Origin: an uncultured Bacteroidales bacterium
Lineage (GTDB): Bacteria; Bacteroidota; Bacteroidia; Bacteroidales; WCHB1-69
Direction of reading: 5' to 3'
NCBI GenBank assembly: GCA_946407715.1
Contig: CAMJPH010000079.1
Location: 1-11,525, forward strand
DNA: 11,525 nt
The translations under genes and the position numbers were made by a program. The notes under the pieces were generated by a model. It searched no databases, had not been told where the DNA came from, and worked only from the letters and a program-made list of their open reading frames with translations. Shown here in pieces: positions 5,380-11,525 of this stretch; the first letter of the stretch is position 1, and each line of letters opens with the position of its first letter.

Positions 5380-7698
5380 ATGCCTATGCAGTACCCGCTG
5401 ATATCCGAATATATCAACTCCATTTTGAACGCGGAGGACAACTTCGCGACGATGACCGAACTGCGGCCTGTGCTCCATGACGACGGGACTCCCGTGATGA
5501 GCAGCGGGAACTTCGCCGTGGTCTTCAAGATGAAGGACGAGCGGGATGGGAAACTCTACGCCGTCAAGTGTTTCACACGTGAGCAAGAGGAGCGTGCTGA
5601 GAACTATCGCATGATTGCGGAAGAGTTGGGCAAGGTCTCCTCACCGTATATCACCCCCGTCAAGTGGTTGGATGGTGAACTGTTTGTGGACACCACTCAG
5701 ACGGACGAGACCGAATTTCCTGTTCTGCTAATGGACTGGATTGAGGGGCCTACCCTCTCCGCTTTTTTGCAATCCATTGCCGACCAGCTGAAAGCGGGAA
5801 AGGTATTCAAGGACAACGAGTACGAGATGTTTGAGTTGCGTTGTCTTCCAGCGAACTTCCTGCGAATGGCATCGTGGTTGCTCAAGCAACACTTTGCGCA
5901 TGGTGATTTGAAGCCCGACAACATCATCGTTCAGGAGGACGGTTACTGCGTGCTGGTGGACTATGACGGGATGTATGTCCCCGCTATGCAGGGGATGCCC
6001 CAAACCTGCATAGGCACGCCCAACTTCACGCACCCGTCCCAAGCGGCACACACCCTTAACAAAGATATAGACAGCTACGCCATAGCCGTTATTGCCCTTT
6101 CACTTCAAACTTTCGCCCTAAGGCCCAACTTGATTGGTCAAAGTCCCGATTTCTGCGTCATCACAAAACAACAAGCGCTGAAACTTCATACAGTTAGTCT
6201 GTTGGACGATGAGGATTTGATGGCAGACAACAACATTCAAGAGCTCCTATCGCTTTTCTTGCACACATTGTCCCAAAACAAACTGGATGCCGAATATTTT
6301 GACAAGGCCATTGCAGAGATTCTTGTTCCAAAGGACTTTGACATATATAACGCGGATGTTACGGATGAGGATTTGGAGAACTGTTTTGAAGACAGGTTTA
6401 ACGTAAGGTACAGTTTGGATGGGAGAAGATTATTAGGATACAGGTATTTCAATTCCCCTCCTTTCAGGATTAGAGAAGGAATTTTGTCCATCTGTGCTCA
6501 CGCATTACGGCCAATTTTTTCGCCATCAAATAAGCTTAAAAGAGTATTTCTCCCAGATTCAGTCCTATCCATTGGAAGTGCTGCATTTGCCAACAATAGA
6601 GGTTTGACTATTTGTAATATTCCTCGATCGGTTATTCACATTGAAGATGACAATCCTTGGGGCGGATGCATTGATATAAAACAAATGAGCTGCAACTCTA
6701 AACACTTTATCATAAAAGATGGTATCCTTTATTCGGCAGACTACAGAATTGTATATGGACTCATTTATTTCCATTCAGACATCATTATTGACAAAAGGAC
6801 AAAATTAATTGCTGCAGAAGCATTTAAGGATCACAAATCGCTTCAACACATCTCAATACCCGATTCCGTCACAAGCATAGGGTATCAAGCATTTAAAGGA
6901 TGTAGTTCGCTTCAAGGAGTCACTATACCAGATTCCGTTGCAAGCATAGAGAGCGCTGTATTTTATGAATGTAGTTGTCTTCATGATGTCACTATACCAG
7001 ACTCCATTACAAGCATAGGAACCTGCGCATTTTACGGATGCTTTTCACTTGAAAAGGTTACGATACCCGATTCCGTCACAAATATAGGAGACTCCGCCTT
7101 TAGTGAATGTCATTCTCTTAAAGAAATCAAGATTCCCGATTCCGTCACGAATATAGGAGACTTCGCCTTTCATGGGTGTAGCTCTCTTAAAGAAATCAAG
7201 ATACCCGATTCCGTCACGAGCATAGGAAACGACGCTTTCTCTGGTTGTAGTTCACTTGAAGAAATCAAGATACCCGATTCCGTCTCAAGAAAAAAAGCCT
7301 ATAAAGGTTTAAGTTTTGCGGGATGTAGCTCCCTTAAAGAAATCAAGATACCCGATACTGTCGCAAGTATAGAAGACTTCGCATTTTATGGATGTGATTC
7401 TCTTAAAGAAATCAAGATACCCGATTCCGTCACAAGTATAGGAAAAGAGGCCTTTAGCGGATGCAGTTCTCTTACAGAAATCGAAATACCCGATTCCGTC
7501 ACAAGTATAGGAGAAGAAGCATTTAGTGGATGTAGTTCTCTTACAGAAATCATGATATCCGATTCCGTCTCAAGTATAGGAGACGGTGCATTTTCTTGTT
7601 GTATTTCACTTAAAAAAATATTTGTTCCTCTGAACGACATTTATCGATTTAAAGCGATGCTACCTGATTACGTTCATATTATCACTCCAATACCATAA
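5380..7698 (+). CDS. Protein kinase fused to BspA-type leucine-rich repeats
   Basis: A 772-residue protein from ATG 5380 (ATG 5386 is equally possible and matches the paralogue's M-x-YPLISEY start). Residues 1-320 are a kinase domain: SSGNFAVVFKM (41-51), ATP-site K63 in YAVKCF, HGDLKPDN (174-181; D176), DYDG (194-197) and GTPNFTHPS (212-220). It has an extra 20-25 residue insert near 131-156 compared with the kinase at 2928-4121. Residues about 340-385 (YSLDGRRLLGY...) form the usual lead-in to BspA-type LRRs, and about 387-745 hold LRR_5 repeats with a 23-residue period (IPDSVTSIG..AF.GCSSL..I). One unit (residues 634-649, SRKKAYKGLSFAGC) is irregular. BspA repeats are mostly known on surface proteins; here there is no signal peptide, so the repeats probably act as an intracellular sensor or docking surface for the kinase. 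It is the first gene of the rightward operon and runs 21 bp ahead of the HEPN-like gene. Confidence 0.9.
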   Translation: MPMQYPLISEYINSILNAEDNFATMTELRPVLHDDGTPVMSSGNFAVVFKMKDERDGKLYAVKCFTREQEERAENYRMIAEELGKVSSPYITPVKWLDGELFVDTTQTDETEFPVLLMDWIEGPTLSAFLQSIADQLKAGKVFKDNEYEMFELRCLPANFLRMASWLLKQHFAHGDLKPDNIIVQEDGYCVLVDYDGMYVPAMQGMPQTCIGTPNFTHPSQAAHTLNKDIDSYAIAVIALSLQTFALRPNLIGQSPDFCVITKQQALKLHTVSLLDDEDLMADNNIQELLSLFLHTLSQNKLDAEYFDKAIAEILVPKDFDIYNADVTDEDLENCFEDRFNVRYSLDGRRLLGYRYFNSPPFRIREGILSICAHALRPIFSPSNKLKRVFLPDSVLSIGSAAFANNRGLTICNIPRSVIHIEDDNPWGGCIDIKQMSCNSKHFIIKDGILYSADYRIVYGLIYFHSDIIIDKRTKLIAAEAFKDHKSLQHISIPDSVTSIGYQAFKGCSSLQGVTIPDSVASIESAVFYECSCLHDVTIPDSITSIGTCAFYGCFSLEKVTIPDSVTNIGDSAFSECHSLKEIKIPDSVTNIGDFAFHGCSSLKEIKIPDSVTSIGNDAFSGCSSLEEIKIPDSVSRKKAYKGLSFAGCSSLKEIKIPDTVASIEDFAFYGCDSLKEIKIPDSVTSIGKEAFSGCSSLTEIEIPDSVTSIGEEAFSGCSSLTEIMISDSVSSIGDGAFSCCISLKKIFVPLNDIYRFKAMLPDYVHIITPIP
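6840..7615 (+). repeat. 69-bp near-identical DNA repeats encoding the LRR array
   Basis: Eleven or so consecutive 69-bp units encode the leucine-rich repeats. From about 7120 onward the units are very alike at DNA level: GAAATCAAGATACCCGATTC recurs nearly unchanged at about 7192, 7261, 7339 and 7409, and diverged copies occur at about 7123, 7479 and 7548. Conservation of synonymous positions suggests recent duplication or gene conversion, so the number of units may differ between strains. One unit near 7281-7330 is longer by about 9-12 bases. Confidence 0.85.
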
Positions 7699-7719
7699 TA
7701 ATTGATAAACTATCGCCCT

Positions 7720-8337
7720 ATGAAAATACACGTTCTACATCCCATACGTGCAATGATAGACGACTCTTACTTTTTTCTTTCTTCTTTAATCAAAAGATTC
7801 CCCTCTTTGCTTAATGATTGGATGGCAGAGCAAGAACAAGAGGTAGATACTTTTGCAAAAGAGTTTTCGGAGGGTGATCCTGAAGTTTATCTGTCAACCT
7901 ATCAATCTCAAATACAACGAATAGATCCCTGTTATTACGAGATAGAATTATTTAACCAATCCATGCTAATAATGACATATTCTTACTATGAATCAACAAT
8001 TTACAGGTTTGCCAAAGAAACAGGATCAGATAATAGGCCAAGTTGCATCGCTGAAAAAGAGGGTTCCTCTTTAGATGAAGAATCGTTAAAAGTCTCTTCT
8101 TATCTATTTGAAACCATTCGCCCCTTGAGAAACGAGTTGTGTCATAACAACAATGGAACATTATTTATAGAGGCAACCGTAAGTGAACGAACAAATATTC
8201 TAGAATTAGTAAGAAAAGGGATTCTTTCAATTAACGACGAAAAAATCATCATATCAGACAGTTCCTTCATTTTGCAAACATTAGAAATAGAACACAAATT
8301 GTTATGTAACCTTGCTGACATTTGCGGATACAAATAA
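7720..8337 (+). CDS. HEPN-like protein, possible ribonuclease
   Basis: A 205-residue, mostly helical, soluble protein, ATG at 7720 (an in-frame TTG lies at 7702, but the ATG leaves a normal 21-bp gap after the LRR kinase). Residues 134-142 (RPLRNELCH) carry the R-x4-H motif of HEPN domains (R137, H142) at the start of a late helix, and an earlier helix has SYYESTIYRFAKE, like the first helix of many HEPN proteins. HEPN domains with intact Rx4-6H usually form dimers and cut RNA in toxin-antitoxin, Abi and CRISPR-associated systems; some are only scaffolds. The gene is AT-rich and is third-party to the conserved enzymes around it. It sits between the sensor kinase and the NADAR-like gene (7-bp gap), which suits an effector kept in check by a neighbour. 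The call rests on the motif and predicted helices, so another helical family remains possible. Confidence 0.6.
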   Translation: MKIHVLHPIRAMIDDSYFFLSSLIKRFPSLLNDWMAEQEQEVDTFAKEFSEGDPEVYLSTYQSQIQRIDPCYYEIELFNQSMLIMTYSYYESTIYRFAKETGSDNRPSCIAEKEGSSLDEESLKVSSYLFETIRPLRNELCHNNNGTLFIEATVSERTNILELVRKGILSINDEKIIISDSSFILQTLEIEHKLLCNLADICGYK

Positions 8338-8344
8338 TATAAAC

Positions 8345-8935
8345 ATGATATTGATAGCCAACAAACGAACAAAGCCTGAGACGCTGCTGAAGTCGCACCC
8401 TGACGCCATCCTCGCCGATGTCACCAGTAAGGCGAAAGACGGTCTGGTGAAGCTGAGCCCGTTCTACCCTCATGGTGGCATACCAGTACCCTTCAGCGAA
8501 GGATACACGGCCGCTTGTGTGGAGGCCGTATGGCAAGGATTGAAGGTGTTTGAGACTTGCGATGTGGATGTCGCGCTATTCGAGAACGACACCATGCGGA
8601 ACATCAAACGCACCACACGCAAATACGGTAAACCGCTCGGTCACCGCAAAGGCGTACATGGTTCCGAGCTGTTGAATTATATTGAGGCCCGCAAACAAAT
8701 CTATATTCCCACTTACCAATGGGTGCTGGAGAACAAAGTGGACTACATCATCGACCGTCTGCGCGAGGTATCAAAAACCAAAACAATTATCCTGTTGGAT
8801 TATGACACTAACGCCGATGTGGAGAATCCGAAGAAACCGCTTTCCCATGCTTCCCTCATAAAAGCGTATGTGGAGAGCACCTACCCATACGGTGATTGCG
8901 CCACTGAGGAATCCCATCAACTGAACCTTTTTTGA
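8345..8935 (+). CDS. DUF6939-type protein with NADAR-like signature, possible ADP-ribose hydrolase
   Basis: A 196-residue protein, ATG at 8345, 7 bp after the HEPN-like gene. It resembles the family I know as DUF6939. Residues 37-42 (LSPFYP) and 58-69 (CVEAVWQGLKVF) follow the order of the NADAR (YbiA-like) fold: LSNFYP near the start, then a helix with V-E-x3-Q-x2-K-x-F. E60 would be the conserved glutamate, with Q64 and K67 next to it; GHRKGVHGSELLNYIEARKQ (99-118) could match the later NADAR helix. NADAR enzymes hydrolyse N-glycosidic or ADP-ribose links, and some reverse ADP-ribosylation of guanine in nucleic acid laid down by a DarT-type enzyme. The next gene encodes just such a DarT-like domain, so an antidote role is a good fit. 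The NADAR relation is my inference from motif order. No signal or membrane segment is visible. Confidence 0.7.
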   Translation: MILIANKRTKPETLLKSHPDAILADVTSKAKDGLVKLSPFYPHGGIPVPFSEGYTAACVEAVWQGLKVFETCDVDVALFENDTMRNIKRTTRKYGKPLGHRKGVHGSELLNYIEARKQIYIPTYQWVLENKVDYIIDRLREVSKTKTIILLDYDTNADVENPKKPLSHASLIKAYVESTYPYGDCATEESHQLNLF

Positions 8936-8952
8936 ATCATAAAACCACCTAT

Positions 8953-10401
8953 ATGGAAAAGAAAAGCAATTGGCAATTGTTCCAAAACCTTCTGGTAAAA
9001 AACAATATCAAAAAGTTGTACCATTTTACCGACCGCGAGAATCTCGACAGCATCATTCAACACGGCGGGCTTTACTCCTGGGCGGACTGTGACCAACGGG
9101 GAATATCAATTCCGAGACCAGGCGGCAGCGAGCAGTCACGAAGCCTTGACCGGAGAGACAATCTGCAACACTTTGTGCGCGTCAGTTTCACGACCCAACA
9201 TCCGATGATGTATGTGGCCATGAATGACGGTCGCATATCCAATCCTGTCATCCTCGAAATCGATCCCGAAGTGATATTTTGGCAAGGTTGTCAATACGCA
9301 GACAGGAATGCCACCAAAAACGGTGCGCACGTGGGAAAAGAGTTGGATGATTTCCAGCGCATCCATTTCAGCACCATAAAAGCCAAAAAGCATTTTGACC
9401 TTACACCCGAGGAACAACCCTTCTTTCAGGCAGAAGTGTTGGTCCCCAATTTCATTCCGCTAAAATACATCACCAATGTCGGCAACTTTGGCATACCCAT
9501 CCCGTCGAAGCCACAACAGCTGCAAAGCAAAGAGGCTTACACCGCGCAAATCACCCGCAGCACGCCCACCGCTTTCATTTTCCTGGTGGACCAATCCGTT
9601 TCCATGCGCAACAAAACCGTTTTGCACGGAGAAGAAATGACGTTGGCGGAAGCGGTATCCCGCATCGTCAACAACCAAATCAACGAATTAGTGCTACGCT
9701 GCATCAAGACCAATGAAGTCCGCCATTATTACGATATCGCCATCATCGGTTACGGAAGTAGCGTATATAGTGGTTGGAACGGCAATTTGGAAGGACGATT
9801 CTTCGTCTCCCCGCAGGAAATAAAAGACAATCCTTATCGGAAAATCATCACCCGAGAGGAAGTTAGAACGAGAAAAGGCCTATCCGTCAAGGAGGTGGAA
9901 AAAACACAATGGCTGCAAGCCCGTTGCGACGGAAGCAGAACAAACATGTATGCCGCTTTCCAGAAAGCAAAAGCCCTGTTGGAAGAATGGATTGAAGACA
10001 GACACGAAAAAGACTGCTATCCTCCAACCATCATCAACATTACAGATGGAGCCTTCAACGATGCGACTGTTGATGCGATGCAACAAATGGCTAACGAATT
10101 GAAGTCAATGTTCACCAACGATGGCAACGTGCTGCTATTCAACATTCATATATCCCCGAATAGTGCCAACAGTGTGACATTTCCTATCAGCAAGCAAGAG
10201 CTTGTCGGAGATTCGATCGGAGCTAACCTTTTTGACATGTCCAGTCTGCTACCTGCTCGCTATAACGCGGATATATCAAAGGTGCGAAAAGAGGACAATG
10301 ACAAAGTACGCCATGTGGCGATGGCACAAAACGCGGACATGTCCACACTAATTCAACTGATGGACATCGGAACGCCCACCAATATCAGTCAGAACAAATG
10401 A
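8953..10401 (+). CDS. DarT-like ADP-ribosyltransferase fused to VWA domain
   Basis: A 482-residue protein, ATG at 8953, 17 bp after the DUF6939-type gene; an in-frame TTG at 8932 overlaps that gene and is less likely. Residues 15-185 match the DarT (DUF4433) family: KLYHFTDRENLDSIIQHGGL (21-40, H24), VRVSFTTQHPMMY (75-87), PVILEIDP (98-105) and FFQAEVLV (157-164), where E161 takes the place of the catalytic glutamate. DarT enzymes use NAD to attach ADP-ribose to DNA bases. Residues 205-435 form a von Willebrand A domain with the complete metal site: DQSVS (213-217), T330 in GSRTN and D365 in NITDG. The last 45 residues look unstructured. I do not know this fusion as a named protein. The VWA part probably holds the toxin domain in a complex, perhaps with the kinase or phosphatase. 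The stop overlaps the PP2C start (ATGA), indicating translational coupling. Confidence 0.87.
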   Translation: MEKKSNWQLFQNLLVKNNIKKLYHFTDRENLDSIIQHGGLYSWADCDQRGISIPRPGGSEQSRSLDRRDNLQHFVRVSFTTQHPMMYVAMNDGRISNPVILEIDPEVIFWQGCQYADRNATKNGAHVGKELDDFQRIHFSTIKAKKHFDLTPEEQPFFQAEVLVPNFIPLKYITNVGNFGIPIPSKPQQLQSKEAYTAQITRSTPTAFIFLVDQSVSMRNKTVLHGEEMTLAEAVSRIVNNQINELVLRCIKTNEVRHYYDIAIIGYGSSVYSGWNGNLEGRFFVSPQEIKDNPYRKIITREEVRTRKGLSVKEVEKTQWLQARCDGSRTNMYAAFQKAKALLEEWIEDRHEKDCYPPTIINITDGAFNDATVDAMQQMANELKSMFTNDGNVLLFNIHISPNSANSVTFPISKQELVGDSIGANLFDMSSLLPARYNADISKVRKEDNDKVRHVAMAQNADMSTLIQLMDIGTPTNISQNK

Positions 10402-11201
10402 GAACACGCTGCATATCCATTGCGAAGCCCGAACTGGCTTCTATCAACGAAGACGCCGTTATCGCCAGACCGTCATGCATTGCCGTAGCCGACGGTGCCG
10501 GCGGAGGCGGAGTGTTTGCCGAGCGCTGGTCACAATACCTGCTCAGTCAGTTGCCGGACACACCTATGGAAACATTTGCGCAACTCGACCAGTGGATTGA
10601 CCGCATTTGGGAACCTTATTACAATGAGAGCGAGGAACTTGCCAAGTCTATGGGTGGCGGCATGTTATTGAGCAAATTTTATGAAGAGGGATCTTTTTCA
10701 ACATTAGCCGCAATATGGCAAACTGACAGAATCTATTGGGTCACATACGGCGACAGTGTGGCTTTTTGCTATCATTGGACAACACAGGAATTGCAGTATT
10801 CTATCAGACACTTATCGGATTTCACAAACGCTCCGTATCTAATCAGTTGCAAAGACCCATTAGACTCGAAAGGCTTTGCTTCTGGGTCATTCGATTGTTC
10901 CGAAGATGCGATATACTTTGTCGCAAGCGACGCTCTCGCTCACTATATTCTGATGATGTATATGGTTTCACATCCCAACCGCTTCAAAGACGAGCTTGAC
11001 ACCGTCCTTCGGTCGCACACCCGGAACAGCACATACGTAAAAAGCACATTGTCTATTGCAAAACCTGATTTCAATGCCACGCTATCCAAGCTATTGGCTT
11101 GCATAGGCCACAGGCACAATCTTGCTCGCCACCTGGACAAACTGAGAAGGCTGAGTTTGTTGGCTTTGGATGACTATTCGATTGGGGTGATGCAGTGGTA
11201 A
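10398..11201 (+). CDS. PP2C-type serine/threonine phosphatase
   Basis: A 267-residue protein starting inside the previous stop codon (ATGA, 4-bp overlap), so translation is probably coupled to DarT-VWA. The PP2C (PPM) motifs appear in order: NED (17-19), ADGAGGG (31-37) with metal ligand D32, GSFSTLAA (98-105), YGDS (117-120), SDAL (177-180) with D178, and DDYSIGV (258-264) with D258/D259. The Asp residues that bind the two Mn/Mg ions are present, so it should be active. It is slightly longer than the 240-residue minimal catalytic domain, has no membrane or sensor domain, and is cytoplasmic. It is the last gene of the rightward operon. The obvious substrates are phosphoproteins made by the two kinases, including its neighbour DarT-VWA; the trio kinase, VWA and PP2C recalls TerY-P type systems. 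Confidence 0.9.
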   Translation: MRTRCISIAKPELASINEDAVIARPSCIAVADGAGGGGVFAERWSQYLLSQLPDTPMETFAQLDQWIDRIWEPYYNESEELAKSMGGGMLLSKFYEEGSFSTLAAIWQTDRIYWVTYGDSVAFCYHWTTQELQYSIRHLSDFTNAPYLISCKDPLDSKGFASGSFDCSEDAIYFVASDALAHYILMMYMVSHPNRFKDELDTVLRSHTRNSTYVKSTLSIAKPDFNATLSKLLACIGHRHNLARHLDKLRRLSLLALDDYSIGVMQW

Positions 11202-11308
11202 GCATTTGGCAATCTGTTTCGGTTCCCTGCCCTCTCGAATCCATCATTTTCACGTCACCGCAATCGTCATCCCGTTTGGCCACCCACCCTACCGGAACGG
11301 CCCGATGA

Positions 11309-11324
11309 ATCCCCTAACGGGGAT
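11309..11324. terminator. Hairpin after the rightward operon
   Basis: ATCCCC (11309-11314) pairs with GGGGAT (11319-11324) around a TAAC loop, 108 bases after the PP2C stop. No T-run follows, so a role as terminator is uncertain; it is the first of five hairpins in this gene-free end. Confidence 0.35.
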
Positions 11325-11359
11325 GGTGCCGTCTCTCCGTGATTGCCATCCATGCATCA

Positions 11360-11525
11360 TTCCGCCAGCTCCTTCGTCACTGGCGGAACCTCGGCTTCCA
11401 CTGCCCATCGTCTTCCGTAGCGTGTCTCCGACACGCAGTCCCGCGCACCGTCCCCCCTACCCCACACTGCGGCTGTCGCCTTGTGTGGGGTTATTAGGAT
11501 GGCGTGCCTCCGGCACGCGCGCGGT
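11360..11525. repeat. Cluster of intergenic palindromic repeats
   Basis: Four perfect stems follow one another: TTCCGCCAG/CTGGCGGAA (11360-11388), GCGTGTC-TCC-GACACGC (11420-11436), ACCCCACAC/GTGTGGGGT (11459-11491) and GCGTGCC-TCC-GGCACGC (11502-11518). The second and fourth share the frame GCGTGYC-TCC-GRCACGC. The third resembles the element at 2101-2148. No gene with convincing coding character lies in 11202-11525, so this looks like dispersed REP-like DNA at the right border of the core. Confidence 0.6.

Noticed and set aside
5245..5586. Minus-strand open frames upstream of the HAD-trypsin gene
   Set aside because: They are antisense to the start of the kinase-LRR gene and cover the divergent promoter boxes.
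10736..10999. Open frame of 87 codons within the phosphatase gene
   Set aside because: It is a shifted frame inside PP2C, whose motifs run unbroken across it.
1..11525. tRNA genes, integrase, transposase or attachment site marking an island
   Set aside because: I saw no cloverleaf, recombinase motif or clear terminal direct repeat, so the island reading rests on context only.

Overview
The window looks like an accessory region of a Bacteroidales chromosome (phylum Bacteroidota). Three things point there: Bacteroidota-type -7 promoter boxes (TAnnTTTG) in front of the main genes, a FISUMP-type (Fibrobacter succinogenes major paralogous) domain remnant, and BspA-type leucine-rich repeats. The exact genus cannot be read from the sequence. 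No tRNA, rRNA, integrase, transposase or CRISPR array was found.

Left part (1-2927). The 5' part of a lipoprotein gene runs off the left edge on the minus strand. Next comes a repeat-rich, gene-poor stretch with two unrelated 11-bp tandem arrays (676-811 and 1272-1348). A 221-codon ORF (1395-2057) resembles the DUF6266-like proteins of Bacteroidales, and its family-like N-terminus appears cut by an in-frame TGA. Palindromic repeats follow. Two decayed genes on the minus strand come next: the C-terminal tail of what looks like a DNA/RNA non-specific endonuclease, and a FISUMP domain with an internal stop.

Core (2928-11201). Seven intact genes form two divergent transcription units around a short promoter region (about 5228-5379). 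Leftward: a HAD-like/trypsin-like protease fusion, then a protein kinase-like gene. Rightward: a second, paralogous kinase fused to BspA-type leucine-rich repeats, a HEPN-like protein, a DUF6939-type protein that carries a NADAR-like signature, a DarT-like ADP-ribosyltransferase fused to a VWA domain, and a PP2C phosphatase that overlaps the previous gene by 4 bp. Gaps inside each unit are 7 to 21 bp or an overlap, so each reads as an operon.

How the genes may work together (inference). Kinase, PP2C and VWA are the same trio of activities seen in TerY-P type systems. Here they are joined to a DarT/NADAR-like pair, which could attach and remove ADP-ribose on nucleic acid, to a possible HEPN ribonuclease and to an intracellular protease. 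The natural hypothesis is a phosphorylation-controlled stress or anti-phage system, with the LRR kinase as sensor, the phosphatase as reset, and the ADP-ribosyltransferase, HEPN protein and protease as effectors. I do not recognise this exact gene set as a named system.

Right end (11202-11525). No gene is visible. The stretch is packed with small perfect hairpins, one of them related to a palindromic element at 2101-2148 on the other side of the core.
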